A DNA stretch of 64,000 bases from Georgenia thermotolerans (lineage in GTDB: Bacteria > Actinomycetota > Actinomycetes > Actinomycetales > Actinomycetaceae). The translations under genes and the position numbers were made by a program. The stretch spans positions 41,730-105,729 of the forward strand of contig NZ_VUKF01000011.1 in the NCBI RefSeq assembly GCF_009193185.1. The letters are read 5' to 3'. The notes under the pieces were generated by a model that saw only the letters and a list, made by a program, of their open reading frames with translations, made no database searches and was not told the origin of the DNA. Shown here in pieces: positions 43,192 to 51,443 of this stretch (position 1 is its first letter; every line of letters starts with the position of its first letter).

Positions 43192-44023
43192 AGCAGGTGA
43201 GCCAGCCGCCGTTGACGTCGAGGCTGGTGCCGGTGATGTAGGTGGCCTGGTCGCTGACGAGGAAGGCGACGGCGTCGGCGATCTCCTCGGGACGGGCGAA
43301 GCGGCGCATCGGCACTTGGTCGAGCAGCGGTCCCTCCGGCGGCACCTCGCCCATCATCGGGGTCTGGACGAACCCGGGCGCCACGCCGTTGACGCGGATC
43401 CGGTGGCCGGCGAGCTCGCGGGAGAGGCTGGCGGTGAGGTTCTGCAGGGCCGCCTTGCTCGCAGCGTAGGCCGCCGTGGAGGGCAGGTGGGGCGGGAACG
43501 CGGCGCCATCGAGCCCGCCGGTGCCCAGCTTGGCGGTGATGGACAGCAGGTTGACGATGCTGGCGCTGCCGTCGGTGGGCATGTGCCGGAACGCCTCGCG
43601 GATGAGGAAGAACGGGGCGCTGACGTTGACGGCCAGCACCTGGTCCCACTCCGCGTCGGTGAGCTCGTAGAACGGGATCTTCCGGCCGTCGCGCTTCGGG
43701 GAGATGCCGACCGCGTTGACGAGCACCCCGATGGGGGCCTCCTGGGCGGCGAACTCCGCCAGGTCCCGGTTGACGGCCGAGTCGGTGAGGTCCCCGGCGA
43801 AGCCGCGGTGCGTGGCGCCGTCGACCTCGGGCAGGCCGGCCGCCGCGGCGTCCGCGGCGGCGGCGTCGATGTCGGCGACGACGACGCCGTATCCGGCCTG
43901 CGCGAGGCGGCGGCCGATGGCGGACCCGATGCCGCCGGCGCCGCCGGTGACGACCGCGGTACGGGTCAGGACCGGCGCGGGCCGGCGCGAGCCATCGGCG
44001 GTGACGGTGAGGATGGTGGTCAT
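43190..44023 (-). CDS. SDR-family oxidoreductase
   Basis: A 277-residue short-chain dehydrogenase. The cofactor site is VVTGGAGGIGSAIG near residues 24-37, the NAG-type motif reads NAVGISP, the catalytic Ser is in NLLSITAKLG, and the Tyr/Lys pair is in YAASKAAL. The C-terminal ITGTSLDVNGGWL is typical. Its ATG overlaps the NIPSNAP stop (ATGA), so it is coupled to the front of the operon. It probably oxidises an alcohol to a ketone, or the reverse, before the flavoprotein steps. Confidence 0.92.
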   Translation of the reverse strand: MTTILTVTADGSRRPAPVLTRTAVVTGGAGGIGSAIGRRLAQAGYGVVVADIDAAAADAAAAGLPEVDGATHRGFAGDLTDSAVNRDLAEFAAQEAPIGVLVNAVGISPKRDGRKIPFYELTDAEWDQVLAVNVSAPFFLIREAFRHMPTDGSASIVNLLSITAKLGTGGLDGAAFPPHLPSTAAYAASKAALQNLTASLSRELAGHRIRVNGVAPGFVQTPMMGEVPPEGPLLDQVPMRRFARPEEIADAVAFLVSDQATYITGTSLDVNGGWLTC

Positions 44024-44400
44024 CGGTGTGCTCCCGGGGTGGGGGCGAACGCGGTGTCGGCGTCCGCGACGGTCACGGGCAGGGAGCGGATCGGGGAGAA
44101 CGAGGTCGGGTACATGATCTTGTTCGCCATCGTCATGATCATCGGGCGGATGATCGCGAGACACTCCTGCCACTGCTGGTTCGTGGCGAGCTGGGCCCGG
44201 CGGGCCCGGCGGTCCTCGAGGTCGGCGTAGGCCCAGAGGTGGTTGAGCTCGTTCTGGGGGCCGAACTCGGTGACGAAGTAGCCGAGGAACCCGCCGAGGA
44301 TCGGCTTCTGCGCCGGCAGGCCGATGTTCTCGTAGGCGTCGAGGTACTCCGCCAGGCTCGCGCCGGTGTGCAGGACGTAGGTGCGCTGCTCGACGATCAC
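44020..44400 (-). CDS. NIPSNAP-family protein
   Basis: A 126-residue dimeric alpha-beta barrel (ferredoxin-like) protein. VEQRTYVLHTGASLAEYLDAY, LGYFVTEFGPQNELNHLWAY and the RRAQLATNQQW helix match NIPSNAP (PF07978). In bacteria it is often found in catabolic operons and may bind or isomerise small substrates. The GTG start overlaps the MFS stop (GTGA) and its own stop overlaps the SDR start, so it is tightly coupled to both. Confidence 0.88.
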   Translation of the reverse strand: MIVEQRTYVLHTGASLAEYLDAYENIGLPAQKPILGGFLGYFVTEFGPQNELNHLWAYADLEDRRARRAQLATNQQWQECLAIIRPMIMTMANKIMYPTSFSPIRSLPVTVADADTAFAPTPGAHR

Positions 44401-45821
44401 CGCGCCACCTCGCTCGCCGCGGCGGCCGGGGTGACGACACCGGCGGGGGCGTGCCCGGCGCGGGCCTGCCCGCCCGGGAGGTAGCGGCCGAACCGGTGCT
44501 CGCCGCCCTCGAGGGTCTTCCCGTCCCCCATGAGGAGCATGTTGACGATCGCGGCGACGATGGTGACGACCCAGAAGATGGTGATCGAGATGGTGCTGCC
44601 GCCGCTGAGGCTGGTCAGCCAGGAGGCGAGGAACGGCGCGGGCGCGGCGAAGATGAGGTTGGAGCCGGTCAGGGCGAGGGCCGAGCCGGTGTAGCGCATG
44701 TGGGTGGGGAACGCCTCGGCGTACAGGGCGCCCTGGCCGGCGTTGCCGAACTGGGCGGTCACGAGGGCGAAGGCGACGATCGCCAGGGTGAGCGGGAAGC
44801 TGCCCAGGTCCACCACGCGGAAGAAGACGACGGCGGCGAGCAGGGTGCCGATGGATCCGACCATGAGGATCTTGCGCCGGCCGTAGACGTCGGCGAGGCG
44901 GCCGCCCCACCAGATCGCGATCACCGACAGGAAGTTGGAGATCATGATGATCGTGAACGTCTGGTTCTTCGTGAAGCCGTGCTGCGTGAGGTAGCTGATC
45001 CCGAAGACCGACACGATGTAGAACGTGATGACGATCGGCGCGAAGGCGAGGATCAGCCGGGCGATCGTCCCGCCGTGGGTGCGCAGCACCAGCGCGGGGC
45101 TGGCCGTCTCCTGGGCGGCCTCCTTCACCCCCTCCTGGAAGACCGGGGTCTCCTCGACCTTGACGCGGATGTAGATGCCCACGGCCACGAGCAGGATGCT
45201 CAGCAGGAACGGCACCCGCCAGCCCCACGACATGAACGCCGCCTCGGTCAGGACGCCGGAGAGCACCGCGAGCATGAGGTTGGCGGCCACCTGGGAGATC
45301 GGGGATCCCATGGCCATGAGGGCGCCGTAGAAGGCGCGCCGGTCCTGGGGCGCGTGCTCCATGGTCATCAGCTGCGCGCCGGTCGCCTCCCCGCCCAGGG
45401 CGAAGCCCTGCACGAAGCGCATGAGCACGAGGATGAGCGGGGCGATGACGCCGATCGAGGAGTACGGCGGCAGGAGGCCGATGACCATCGACGCCACGCC
45501 CATGGAGATGAAGGTGGTGAGCAGGATTCGGCGCCGGCCGAACTTGTCGCCGAGGTGGCCGAACACCATCCCGCCGAGCGGCCGGGCGAAGAAGCCGACG
45601 CCGAAGGTGGCGAACGAGGCCAGCAGGCCCGCCGTCTCGTCCATCTGGTGGAAGAAGAGGGCGGGGAACACGGTGGCGGACATGGCGCCGTAGACGGCGA
45701 AGTCGAACCATTCCAGGGCCGAGCCGAAGGTGCCGCTGACGACGGCCTTCTTGGCCTGGGGCGGGGCGGGCGTCGTCGGCCGCAGAGGCCGCTTCAGCGG
45801 CTGCGTCGGGGACTGACTCAT
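44397..45821 (-). CDS. MFS transporter, metabolite:H+ symporter (MHS) type
   Basis: A 474-residue transporter with twelve hydrophobic helices. SALEWFDFAVYGAMSATVFPALFF at the first helix is typical of the MHS subfamily (shikimate, dicarboxylate and aromatic acid carriers), as are GHLGDKFGRRRIL and RFVQGFALGGEATGA. ATG 45821 has AAGGAG seven bases ahead; an ATG at 45842 is the alternative. It is the first gene of the flavoprotein operon and presumably imports its substrate. Confidence 0.9.
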   Translation of the reverse strand: MSQSPTQPLKRPLRPTTPAPPQAKKAVVSGTFGSALEWFDFAVYGAMSATVFPALFFHQMDETAGLLASFATFGVGFFARPLGGMVFGHLGDKFGRRRILLTTFISMGVASMVIGLLPPYSSIGVIAPLILVLMRFVQGFALGGEATGAQLMTMEHAPQDRRAFYGALMAMGSPISQVAANLMLAVLSGVLTEAAFMSWGWRVPFLLSILLVAVGIYIRVKVEETPVFQEGVKEAAQETASPALVLRTHGGTIARLILAFAPIVITFYIVSVFGISYLTQHGFTKNQTFTIIMISNFLSVIAIWWGGRLADVYGRRKILMVGSIGTLLAAVVFFRVVDLGSFPLTLAIVAFALVTAQFGNAGQGALYAEAFPTHMRYTGSALALTGSNLIFAAPAPFLASWLTSLSGGSTISITIFWVVTIVAAIVNMLLMGDGKTLEGGEHRFGRYLPGGQARAGHAPAGVVTPAAAASEVAR

Positions 45822-45983
45822 CGGGGACTCCTTCGTCGACATGAGCTGAGCAGAGAAGGGGCGGGGTGTCGGGGGCCGGCTCGTGCTGCGCCAGGGGTAG
45901 CGGCGCCCTCGCCCGGCCGGCGGGCCCGCCCCACGTCGGGCGGTCCGTCACCGGAAGGGACGTTGGTCCCTCGCGGTGGCACG

Positions 45984-46032
45984 ACCGTAGAAGGGTACTT
46001 GCGCTAAGCGCAAGCGCCTGTAGAGTTTTTGC
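45984..46032. promoter_or_regulatory. Divergent promoters sharing a palindromic operator
   Basis: The perfect palindrome CTTGCGCTAAGCGCAAG (45998-46014) contains TTGCGC in both orientations. To the right, TTGCGC (45999-46004) and TAGAGT (46021-46026) are 16 bases apart, and the start point falls on the GTG of the IclR gene. To the left, on the minus strand, TTGCGC (46013-46008) and TACGGT (45989-45984) are 18 bases apart and serve the MFS operon. One bound regulator dimer would control both. Confidence 0.65.
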
Positions 46033-46833
46033 GTGCACCGCAATGAAGCCCCTGCCCCGCCGGTGGAAACCCGCCGCCCCACCGAGTCCCCAGGCCCCCG
46101 GGTCGAGGCCGTCCACCGCGCCCTCGTGCTCCTCACGCTCATGGCCGAGGAGGGCTCGCTGAGCGTCACCGAGGCCGCCGAGGCCCTCGACGTCAACCCC
46201 TCTACCGCCCAGCGCCTGCTCGTGACCCTGGTGGGGGACGGCTTCGCCGTGCAGGGTGCCCGGAAGCGGTACGAGCCCGGACCTGCGCTGCTGCGGCCCG
46301 GGATGGCGGCGACCGTGCCGCCCCTGCGCGCCCGGCTCAGGCCCTATCTGGAGCGTCTTTTCGAGCGGGTCGGCGAGACGGTTCACCTCGCCACGCTGGT
46401 CGGCACCGAGATCCACCACCTCGACGGCATCGAGGCGACGGCCCACGCCCTCCGCTTCGGCCTTCGCACCGGGGTCACCCTGCCGGCGCACACGACCTCC
46501 GCGGGCAAGGCGATGCTCGCCGAGCTGCCCGACGAGGAGGTGGACGCCCGGTACCACGTGGCCCTGTCGGGGCCGCGGGGGCGCGAGATGCGGGTCGAGC
46601 TGGAGCAGCTCCACACCCAGCTCGACCGGACCCGTCGGCAGAAGATCGGCGCGAACTTCGAGGAGAGCGAGGCCGGCGTCGCGGCCTTCGCCGTGTCCCT
46701 CGGCGTGATCGACGGCGAGCGGGCCGCCTTCAGCATCGCGATGCCGTTCGCCCGGTACTCGCGCGGCGATGCCGCCCGGTTCGGCGGGCATCTCCTGACC
46801 ACCGCTCAGGAGGTGCGAGAGGCACTCCCGTGA
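46033..46833 (+). CDS. IclR-family transcriptional regulator
   Basis: A 266-residue regulator. The winged helix-turn-helix covers residues about 24-85 (ALVLLTLMAEEGSLSVTEAAEALDVN and STAQRLLVTL), and the effector domain runs from 95 to 262 with GETVHLATLVG, LPAHTTSAGKAMLAEL and the FAVSLGVIDGE part. GTG 46033 directly follows a -10 box at six bases, giving a leaderless mRNA. The palindrome overlapping its -35 box indicates self-regulation and control of the divergent MFS-flavoprotein operon. Confidence 0.92.
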   Translation: MHRNEAPAPPVETRRPTESPGPRVEAVHRALVLLTLMAEEGSLSVTEAAEALDVNPSTAQRLLVTLVGDGFAVQGARKRYEPGPALLRPGMAATVPPLRARLRPYLERLFERVGETVHLATLVGTEIHHLDGIEATAHALRFGLRTGVTLPAHTTSAGKAMLAELPDEEVDARYHVALSGPRGREMRVELEQLHTQLDRTRRQKIGANFEESEAGVAAFAVSLGVIDGERAAFSIAMPFARYSRGDAARFGGHLLTTAQEVREALP

Positions 46834-47038
46834 CCCTGGCCGGCCCTCCGGCGTGTGTGTGAAGCCCTCTCTCCGCTCACAGGCCCCTCGGGCGTGTGGC
46901 GCCACAGGTCGCCGGAGACCGCGCAGGTTCCGGCCCGGGCGTCCTGTCAGCGTCCTGCCCGGCGGCGCGCATCGCTCGGCGAAGGCACAGTCCGACGCCC
47001 CATCGCCCGCCCTGACGCTCCGTATCGGCGCGCTGACC

Positions 47039-47044
47039 TAGAGT
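47039..47044 (+). promoter_or_regulatory. -10 box of a leaderless small gene
   Basis: TAGAGT seven bases ahead of the ATG at 47052; the -35 region is weak. Confidence 0.4.
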
Positions 47045-47051
47045 CCGCCGT

Positions 47052-47207
47052 ATGGACGCCGTCGTCGTACTCATCACCTGGCTCATCGGACTCTTCGTCG
47101 CCTACTGGGTCATCCGCCTCGCCGTGCGTCACGGCATCCGCGACGCCGACGACCGTCGTGCCATCGCCGCCGCCCGGCTGGAGGACGCCGCCACGCCGGA
47201 GCACTAG
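47052..47207 (+). CDS. Small single-helix membrane protein (51 aa)
   Basis: A 51-residue protein. Residues 4-24 (VVVLITWLIGLFVAYWVIRLA) form one membrane helix, followed by a basic then acidic soluble tail (RDADDRRAIAAARLED). Function unknown; small helix proteins of this kind are often missed. A TAGAGT box at exactly the leaderless distance and codon use like the neighbours support it. There is no Shine-Dalgarno sequence. The 191 bases that follow, to the WhiB gene, show no feature I can support. Confidence 0.55.
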   Translation: MDAVVVLITWLIGLFVAYWVIRLAVRHGIRDADDRRAIAAARLEDAATPEH

Positions 47208-47398
47208 TCGCGCTCGGTCCCCGAGTTTCAGGTCCGTCCACCAGCACCCTCTCGGGTCGACGACCCGCCGCCGCGACGACGCGGTCCGGCATCCAGAGCG
47301 GAGACGCGTCCTGGGCGAGCTCGGCCGCGTCCGGGCCAAGGGCCCCGGTAGGCCCGCGCGGCCGACCCTTCAGCCCGTCACAGGAGGGAGAAGGCCCC

Positions 47399-47734
47399 TC
47401 ACGCCAGGTCGAAGGCGGCGCTGCTGACCCGGCGACGCTTGCCGTAGGGGACGACGATGATCTCTTCTTCGTTGTCCTCGAGCCAGGCGCCCCAGTCGGT
47501 GACCGAGGGGTGACGCCGGAGCAGGGCCCGCCGCTCCCGCTCGGTCATCCCGCCCCACACGCCGTACTCGGTGGCGGAGTCCAGGGCGTCGGCCAGGCAC
47601 TGGCGACGCACCGGGCAGGCGAAGCAGATCTCGCGGGCGGGACGCTGCGCGGCGCCGCGCACGAACAGGTCGTCGGGGTCGGTCTGCGCACAGGCAGCCC
47701 GGGCCGCCCAGTTGTCGTACTCGTCGAAAGCCAT
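47399..47734 (-). CDS. WhiB-family iron-sulfur regulator
   Basis: A 111-residue actinobacterial regulator that binds a 4Fe-4S cluster. The ligands are Cys15, Cys37, Cys40 and Cys46 (CFACPVRRQC), followed by the GVWGGMTERERRAL turn that contacts the sigma factor. The tail has an acidic patch (LEDNEEE) and the basic, DNA-contacting YGKRRRV. ATG 47734 has GGAAGG ahead; the frame runs open to 47917 without family residues. It lies 195 bases behind the tad cluster on the same strand. Confidence 0.94.
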   Translation of the reverse strand: MAFDEYDNWAARAACAQTDPDDLFVRGAAQRPAREICFACPVRRQCLADALDSATEYGVWGGMTERERRALLRRHPSVTDWGAWLEDNEEEIIVVPYGKRRRVSSAAFDLA

Positions 47735-47929
47735 CGTGTGGCCCTTCCGATCGGGCCTGCGGGTCGCGCGTGGCCGGACGTGAGGTGTACGACAAGTGAC
47801 GCTAAGGGGAGTGATCAGATTCACGGAAGCCTTGGAGCGGAAATGCGCAATCCCGGCGATCCAGGCGCGGATGTGCGCAGCGGACGCACCGGTCCAGAAC
47901 CGCTCCAGCGCCCCCATCGTCAGGGACGG

Positions 47930-48418
47930 TCAGCCCGCCCGGGCGGTGGAGGTGGCGTGGACGGTGAGGCCGTCGCTCCAGGGGGCGAGGATCCAGGGCA
48001 CCAGCGGCGGCCGGACCCGGGCGACGAGGGTGACCTGGGCGGTGACGCCGTCGGGCGTGCCGGTCGGCTCGGCCACCCGCAGGCCCTCGAACTCCCCCAC
48101 CACGGCGGCGGGGGCGGTGGCGAGGTAGTCGGCCACCGCCGCGTCGACCGACGCCTCGCTCAGCGGCACCCGTGTGGGCCCGGCGGCCTCGAGGCCCGCG
48201 CCCCCGTAGTACATCGCCTCGTCCAGGGCATCGGCCGCGTCGGCGGCCACCGCGTCCGCCAGCGCCAGCAGTCGCTTGCGCTCGATGTGGATCGCGGAGG
48301 CGCTGGCGACGACGAGGACCAGCGCCAGGACCAGCGTGGCGAAGGCGAGCGTGAGGAGCAGGATCTGCCCCTGGTCGCCGGCCCGCTCCCCGCCCCTGCC
48401 GCGACGGCCGGGGCTCAC
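47930..48418 (-). CDS. TadG-like pilus-associated protein
   Basis: A 162-residue protein, last of the tad run. A short basic start is followed by GDQGQILLLTLAFATLVLAL, a membrane helix at residues about 16-40, then RKRLLALADAVAADAADALDE, the usual start of helicase/secretion-neighbourhood TadG proteins. The rest should be outside the cell. The GTG start at 48418 overlaps the previous stop (GTGA). Its role in pilus assembly is inferred from position. Confidence 0.8.
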   Translation of the reverse strand: MSPGRRGRGGERAGDQGQILLLTLAFATLVLALVLVVASASAIHIERKRLLALADAVAADAADALDEAMYYGGAGLEAAGPTRVPLSEASVDAAVADYLATAPAAVVGEFEGLRVAEPTGTPDGVTAQVTLVARVRPPLVPWILAPWSDGLTVHATSTARAG

Positions 48419-48951
48419 GGCGCCTCCCGGAACTGACCGACCACCACCAGGTGGGCCGCCGAGACGGGCACCCGGGCCGGGACCTCGGCCCGGATGGCGT
48501 CGGGCACGAGGGGGAGGTCGACGGCCATGTCGACGCGCACGAGCACCTCGGCGCCGGGGGCGAGGCACGGGTCCGCGGCGCAGGTGACGGCGAGGGCGCG
48601 GCCGCCGTCGACCTCGAAGCCTTGGTCGGAGAAGGCCAGCGCGACGGCGCGCTCGGCGCGGGCGGCGCCCGCCTCGAGCGACTCGGCCTGGGCGAGGATG
48701 CGCCCGGCCTCCCGCGCCGCCCCCTCGGCGGCGAACGCTGCCGCCTGCACCCGGGCGAGGGTGAGCACCAGGTAGACGATGGGCACGAGCAGCAGGAGGC
48801 TCACCCCGAGGAACTCCACGACCGCGCTGCCGGCATCCGGCGCCCCGCGAAGCCGCCGCCCGAGCCGGCCCCGTGCGCCGCCGCCGCGTCGCCGGCCGGC
48901 GCCCCACGCCGCGCGCCGTTGCGCGGCGTCAACCACACCCGACCGGCTCAC
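48415..48951 (-). CDS. TadE-like pseudopilin, second
   Basis: A 178-residue protein with a Gly/Arg-rich start of about 42 residues, the TadE motif GSAVVEFLGVSLLLLVPIVY (a pseudopilin processing site followed by the membrane helix), and an outer domain with one Cys pair (CAADPC). GTG 48951 forms a GTGA overlap with the preceding gene's stop. The long basic leader before the motif is unusual; the mature form would start after the Gly. Confidence 0.82.
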   Translation of the reverse strand: MSRSGVVDAAQRRAAWGAGRRRGGGARGRLGRRLRGAPDAGSAVVEFLGVSLLLLVPIVYLVLTLARVQAAAFAAEGAAREAGRILAQAESLEAGAARAERAVALAFSDQGFEVDGGRALAVTCAADPCLAPGAEVLVRVDMAVDLPLVPDAIRAEVPARVPVSAAHLVVVGQFREAP

Positions 48952-49397
48952 GGCGCGTCGGTCAGGTTCGGCTCGACGACGGCGTGCCCGCGCACCGTCA
49001 CCGTCCCCGACGGGCCGAGCAGCCCCAGGACCGGCAGCGGCGCCCGCACCGTCACCTGGACCAGCTGGCCGTCGCCGTCGGGCACGAGGGCAGCCGTGAC
49101 GTCCTCGGCGTAGGCGGCCGAGAGCGTCAGCCCGATGAGCTCGCGGGTGCGGGCGACCCCGTCGGCCAGGCCGGAGCCGTGCAGGGCGGCGTGCCGGGCG
49201 CCCTCCGAGGCCGAGTCGATCAGGGTGTTGCGCACGTGCAACGCCAGCGTGAGCTGGATGAGGGCGACGACCAGCGCCAGGACCAGGACGGCGACCAGGA
49301 CGAACTCCACCATCGCCGACCCCTCGGCCCGGCCGGCGCGGGGGCCGACCCGGCCGCGGGCACCGCCGGCCGCCCGCCACCGCCGGGCGCGGATCAG
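48948..49397 (-). CDS. TadE-like pseudopilin, first (probable CTG start)
   Basis: A 149-residue protein if started at CTG 49397. The TadE motif is EGSAMVEFVLVAVLVLALVV, followed by helical and beta parts ending VRGHAVVEPNLTDAP. No ATG, GTG or TTG lies in frame between the Flp-like gene and the motif; the first ATG (49313) is inside it and would remove the processing Gly. The CTG overlaps the upstream TGA as CTGA, matching the GTGA/ATGA junctions elsewhere in this operon. That supports a rare CTG start. Confidence 0.78.
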   Translation of the reverse strand: MIRARRWRAAGGARGRVGPRAGRAEGSAMVEFVLVAVLVLALVVALIQLTLALHVRNTLIDSASEGARHAALHGSGLADGVARTRELIGLTLSAAYAEDVTAALVPDGDGQLVQVTVRAPLPVLGLLGPSGTVTVRGHAVVEPNLTDAP

Positions 49398-49591
49398 AAG
49401 TTCAGCACGCGGTTGATCGCCGTCTCGAACACGTTGGACAGCGCCGGTCCGGCGATCGCCCAGATCGCGATGACCAGGCCCGCGGTCATCAGGGTGACCA
49501 GCACCCAGCCGGGCACGTCGCCGCGGTCGCGCTCGCGCGGACCGGGCCAGGCGAGGTGGGTGCGGACGAGGCGCGTGAGGGTGGGCCGCAT
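49394..49591 (-). CDS. Flp-like pilin (small)
   Basis: A 65-residue protein with a basic start, then RDRGDVPGWVLVTLMTAGLV, an N-terminal processing-like Gly followed by a membrane helix, and ISSV-type amphipathic end (NVFETAINRVLNF). It replaces the classical Flp pilin in this cluster. ATG 49591 with AGGAGGCACG ahead. A 60-base gap separates it from the tadC-like gene, so it may also be made separately. Confidence 0.75.
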   Translation of the reverse strand: MRPTLTRLVRTHLAWPGPRERDRGDVPGWVLVTLMTAGLVIAIWAIAGPALSNVFETAINRVLNF

Positions 49592-49651
49592 GGGTCGTGC
49601 CTCCTAGCTCGGGACGATGACAGGCGGCCGCGCGCGCTCCGGTGGGCGGCC

Positions 49652-50584
49652 TCATAGGCCCACCCGCAGGACGGCGAGACCGGGGAAGATCGCGAAGAGC
49701 ACGGTGACGGGCAGCACGAGGAACACGACCGGCACCATCATGGCCAGTTCCTTCTTCCCACCGGTCTCCATCAGCTCGCGGCGCGCGCTCTCGCGCGCGT
49801 CCTGCGCCTGGGCACGCAGCACGTCGCCGAGCGGGGTGCCGCGCTCCAGGGCCACGGCGACGCCCTCGGCGAAGCGGCCCACGGCGGGGGCGTCGGAGCG
49901 GCTGGCCATCCGCTCGAGCGCGGCGGCCAGCGGCACGCCCGAGCGGGCCTCGGCCAGCGTCCGGCGCACCTCCTCCGCGAGCGCCCCGCGCGTCGTGCCC
50001 GCCACCCGCTCCAGCGCACCGACCGGCCCCTCCCCCGCTCCGACGGCGAGCGCCAGCAGCTCGGCGACGTCGGGCAGCTCGGCCCGCATGCGATCCTGAC
50101 GCCGTCGGACCGCGCGGGTCAGGGCCTGGTCTCGGGCCGCCGCACCGCCGACCGCGCAGAGCGCCACGCCGAGAAGGAGCGGGGCCAGCGGCGCGCCGCG
50201 CACGACCCCCAGCGTCAGCGCGAGGAAGACCCCGCCAGCCAGGCCGACCGCGGCCCACAGCAGCTGCTCCATCCGGAACTGGTCGAGGGTCATGGTGCCG
50301 CCGGCCAGCTGCAGGCGCCGGCGGATGCTCGTCGAGGTCGAACCGAGCCGCTCGAGGAACCGCTCGGCGTCGCGCAGCCCCGGCGCGAGGAGGCGCTCGA
50401 GCGTCGGGAACGGGGTGGTGGCGGGTCGGTCGGCGAGCAGCCGCGAGGTGCGAGGCCGCTCCCGTAGGTACGGCGCGACGCGGTCAAGGAGCGTGACGCG
50501 GCGGGCGCTGAGGCGCCACAGCACCAGGCACAGCCCGAGACCACCGATCAGGCCGATCCCGGCGCCGGTCATTGCCGGGCTCAT
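49652..50584 (-). CDS. TadC-like type II secretion (GspF) protein
   Basis: A 310-residue inner-membrane platform protein. Hydrophobic segments lie near residues 5-22, 100-117 and 120-140, and two more at the end (MMVPVVFLVLPVTVLFAIF). The GspF part is LPDVAELLALAVGAGEGPVGALERVA to AAALERMASRSD. The ATG at 50584 overlaps the tadB-like stop (ATGA), so both platform proteins are made together. Confidence 0.85.
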   Translation of the reverse strand: MSPAMTGAGIGLIGGLGLCLVLWRLSARRVTLLDRVAPYLRERPRTSRLLADRPATTPFPTLERLLAPGLRDAERFLERLGSTSTSIRRRLQLAGGTMTLDQFRMEQLLWAAVGLAGGVFLALTLGVVRGAPLAPLLLGVALCAVGGAAARDQALTRAVRRRQDRMRAELPDVAELLALAVGAGEGPVGALERVAGTTRGALAEEVRRTLAEARSGVPLAAALERMASRSDAPAVGRFAEGVAVALERGTPLGDVLRAQAQDARESARRELMETGGKKELAMMVPVVFLVLPVTVLFAIFPGLAVLRVGL

Positions 50585-51441
50585 CGCAGCACCCGCTCTT
50601 CCTCGGGCAGCCGCCCGATGCGGACCATCAGCCAGTACGCCAGGACCGAGCAGCCCGCTCCCGCTCCGAGCACCACGACACCGGCGGCGGTGTTGTAGGC
50701 GGCCGCCGTCTCGGCGCGGGTCGAGAGCAGCAGGAGCACGACCCACGGGGCGGCGACGGCCATCCGCGCCCCGTTGACCGTCCACGACTGGCGGGCCTCG
50801 AGCTCTCCGCGGGTGCGCAGGTCCTCCCGCAGCATCTGGGCGAGCGTGCGCAGCAGCCGGCCGAGGTCGGTGCCGCCCACCTCACGGGTGAGCCGCAGGG
50901 CCTCGACGATGCGGTCGGCCACCGGGTCGGCCAGCCGTGCCTTGAGGGCGGCGAGGGCGTCGTCGAAGCGGCCGGTCGCGCGGTAGTCGCGGGCGAAGCT
51001 CCGGAACTCCGCGCGCACCTCTTCCGGGCCGCGCTCGCCGAGCGCACTGAGCGCCTCGGGCAGCGACAGGCCGGCGCGCACGGCGGAGACGAGGTGGTCG
51101 ATCACCTCGGGCCACACGGCCCGCAGCGCGGCGCGACGGCGCCGGGCCCGCGAGCGGACCAGCAGCGTCGGCGCGGCGCCGACGATGACCGCGAAGCACA
51201 GCGCGATCGGGGGCGAGGCGGTGACCGCGACGCCGATCACCAGGGTCGCCAGGGCGAGCCCGGCGGAGGTGAGGACGAGGGAGACGGGGCGCACCGTCGG
51301 GGCGCCGGCCTGGACGAGCAGGTCCTGGGTGCGCTGGGTCCAGGTGGGGCGCGCGCGGACGCGCGGGGCCGGACGCTCGAACAAGGAGAACCACACCGAC
51401 AGCAGCCCCGCGCCGAGGAGCAGCCCCGCGACGGCGCCCAC
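50581..51441 (-). CDS. TadB-like type II secretion (GspF) protein
   Basis: A 286-residue membrane protein of the pilus platform. Hydrophobic segments lie near residues 2-20, 55-75, 80-95, 225-240 and 250-270. The GspF core is WPEVIDHLVSAVRAGLSLPEALSAL and the LRLTREVGGTDLGRLLRTL helix. The GTG at 51441 lies two bases behind the tadA stop. It pairs with the TadC-like protein to anchor the ATPase. Confidence 0.85.
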   Translation of the reverse strand: MGAVAGLLLGAGLLSVWFSLFERPAPRVRARPTWTQRTQDLLVQAGAPTVRPVSLVLTSAGLALATLVIGVAVTASPPIALCFAVIVGAAPTLLVRSRARRRRAALRAVWPEVIDHLVSAVRAGLSLPEALSALGERGPEEVRAEFRSFARDYRATGRFDDALAALKARLADPVADRIVEALRLTREVGGTDLGRLLRTLAQMLREDLRTRGELEARQSWTVNGARMAVAAPWVVLLLLSTRAETAAAYNTAAGVVVLGAGAGCSVLAYWLMVRIGRLPEEERVLR

Positions 51442-51443
51442 GG

